The position numbers and the translations under genes were made by a program. The notes beneath the pieces are model-generated. The model did not search any database. It was not told where the DNA came from and was given only the letters and a program-made list of their open reading frames with translations. 64,000 nt of DNA from Ustulina deusta (Eukaryota > Ascomycota > Sordariomycetes > Xylariales > Xylariaceae): positions 434,001 to 498,000 of the forward strand of contig JAJNNX010000038.1 in the NCBI GenBank assembly GCA_023159155.1. Reading direction: 5' to 3'. Below are positions 62,832-64,000 of the stretch, one piece after another. Positions within the stretch are counted from its first letter, which is position 1. Every line of letters begins with the position of its first letter.

Positions 62832-64000
62832 TCAATCCGTCTTCCAATGGCTGACCATGCCACCATCGGAATTTTCACTTCCTAGATACAGTTCGATGGC
62901 ATATAGACCCATCGTGGCAGCGATATTAATCCAACGCCAAGTGTTACCTCCAGCATCACCATCTCGAAGAGTCCAGCCCTCGTTATCGGTAGCAGAGAAG
63001 TGCTGTAGTAGCAGACTGGTGTAGACGGCAATAAGAATAGAGGGCGAAAACCAGGACAGTACACCAAGCAGTCGGTTCGCCCCATCCGAGTCATCTAGTG
63101 ATGGCTCTTCCATGAGTGCTCTAGCACCAGATTCTCGTACCGCGGGAATGATACGGGTGGCGCAGTAGAATACTATTATTCGATAGGTCAAAGAGATCAT
63201 TACCGAGGGCGCGATGGTCTGGAAAGCGGCATGCAGAAAGCTCAGTGATGAATAGACAGCAGATGGTAACGACCCAAGTAAGTGGAGGAAAGTCGAATAG
63301 CTTGCCATGATGATAGGTGGCAGAGGGGGGAATTCAGGTTGAGTAGAAGCCTGCTCAAGCGCGGCTGCTTGGGCCTCGGGTGACTGGTTGTAATCCGTAA
63401 ATATTTGATAGACGCAGAGGACAACGTATGCAAAGAGGAACGAAGACTCGACGGGATTTCCACGGCCGGTGCCGATGCCGATGGCGCATAAGAAAACGGC
63501 GGACGTGACTGTCACGCCTATCAGGGTCGCGTCGATGTTGCCGATGGTAGGGAAGAGAGCGACCCTCCAGAGGAAATACACGGCGCTGGCGATGGTGGAG
63601 GCGGAGAATATAAGGAGGAGGAGCTATAAAGCCCGGATTAGCAACGGTATTGAGAGGGGCTCGGTAAGAAGCATGGACTTACGACCCACGTATCGCTTCG
63701 CCCTCTGTTCACAAGCCATCTGGAAACCTGGCCGGCGGCCTGGATAACGAGAAGAGTGCAGAACCCCTCGGCTAATTGGAAGACGGGGCTAGAATAGCTC
63801 AGGATCTTGTCCCACGCACCGAGGGTGACAGATTCGACGAGGCCACCATTGCCGAAGACCCATTCGGTCCAGGTGGTGTGCTTTCGATGGCCCAGTCCGC
63901 CAATAGTCCTCGATACCCAGTCGGTGCTGCTTGCATCGACGGCGAAGTTGTGCAGGGACCAGATCAGGAGGGCGGGTATGACAACCCACTGGGACGTCTG
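62832..64000 (-). CDS. ICE2: Ice2 family ER membrane protein (5' end beyond window)
   Basis: Polytopic ER protein; yeast Ice2 supports cortical ER inheritance and membrane-lipid synthesis by restraining the Nem1-Spo7 phosphatase, and touches lipid droplets. The visible exons 63683-64000 and 62832-63623 (59-nt intron, phase 0) encode the last 369 residues. The segment WVVIPALLIWSLHNFAVD opens the visible part. Further membrane helices follow at FQLAEGFCTLLVIQAAGQVSRWLV, LLLLIFSASTIASAVYFLWRV, TLIGVTVTSAVFLCAIGIG and ESSFLFAYVVLCVYQIFTDY, with VMISLTYRIIVFYCATRIIPA and SPSILIAVYTSLLLQHF towards the end. The C-terminus is short and polar (GGMVSHWKTD). The arrangement matches the fungal Ice2 family as I know it. 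The N-terminus and promoter lie outside the window. Confidence 0.85.

Overview
This window comes from a filamentous ascomycete (Pezizomycotina), most likely a Sordariomycete. Evidence: genes are split by 48-240 nt introns with GT...CTRAY...YAG signals; the encoded proteins include an Slt2/Mps1-type cell-wall MAP kinase, a CCG-6-like GPI wall protein, an INO80 Ies4-type subunit and a DUF3455 secreted protein; and one decayed NACHT gene carries C:G-to-T:A-type stop codons of the kind left by repeat-induced point mutation (RIP). I rebuilt exon structures by hand from splice signals, frame continuity and known family sequence patterns. No alignment was run.

Layout. 0-6.5 kb: the 3' end of an unidentified gene, the MAP kinase (+) and a secreted DUF3455 protein (-). 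6.5-12.9 kb: a gene-free stretch rich in TAGG/CCTA motifs. 12.9-14.4 kb: an isolated, very GC-rich FAD monooxygenase (-). 16.1 kb: a 43-codon gene whose product ends in a CaaX box, a candidate lipopeptide mating-pheromone precursor, with three CTTTGT boxes upstream. 17.1-21 kb: dynactin p25 (-) and the NACHT pseudogene (-). 23.2-29.2 kb: Gid1/Vid30-RanBPM (-) and Ies4 (-). 33.3-38.1 kb: Aip1 (-) and a 12-zinc-knuckle protein (-). 43.2 kb: the CCG-6-like wall protein (+). 47.6-51.3 kb: an F-box/2EXR-like protein (-) and ribosomal protein S28 (-). 52.4-61.4 kb: an allantoate-permease-type MFS transporter (+), a convergent ATP-grasp ligase (-) and a propionyl-CoA-synthetase-like enzyme (-). 62.8-64 kb: the C-terminal part of Ice2 (-), running off the right edge.

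Most genes are conserved housekeeping genes: cell-wall signalling, actin turnover, dynactin, the GID ubiquitin ligase, chromatin remodelling, translation and ER. The accessory parts are the monooxygenase island, the CaaX microprotein, the NACHT relic and the transporter/ATP-grasp/acyl-CoA-ligase trio. The best candidates for something new are the CaaX microprotein with its putative HMG-box-factor sites, and the trio as a possible small metabolic cluster. Several long intergenic stretches hold nothing I can support as genes.
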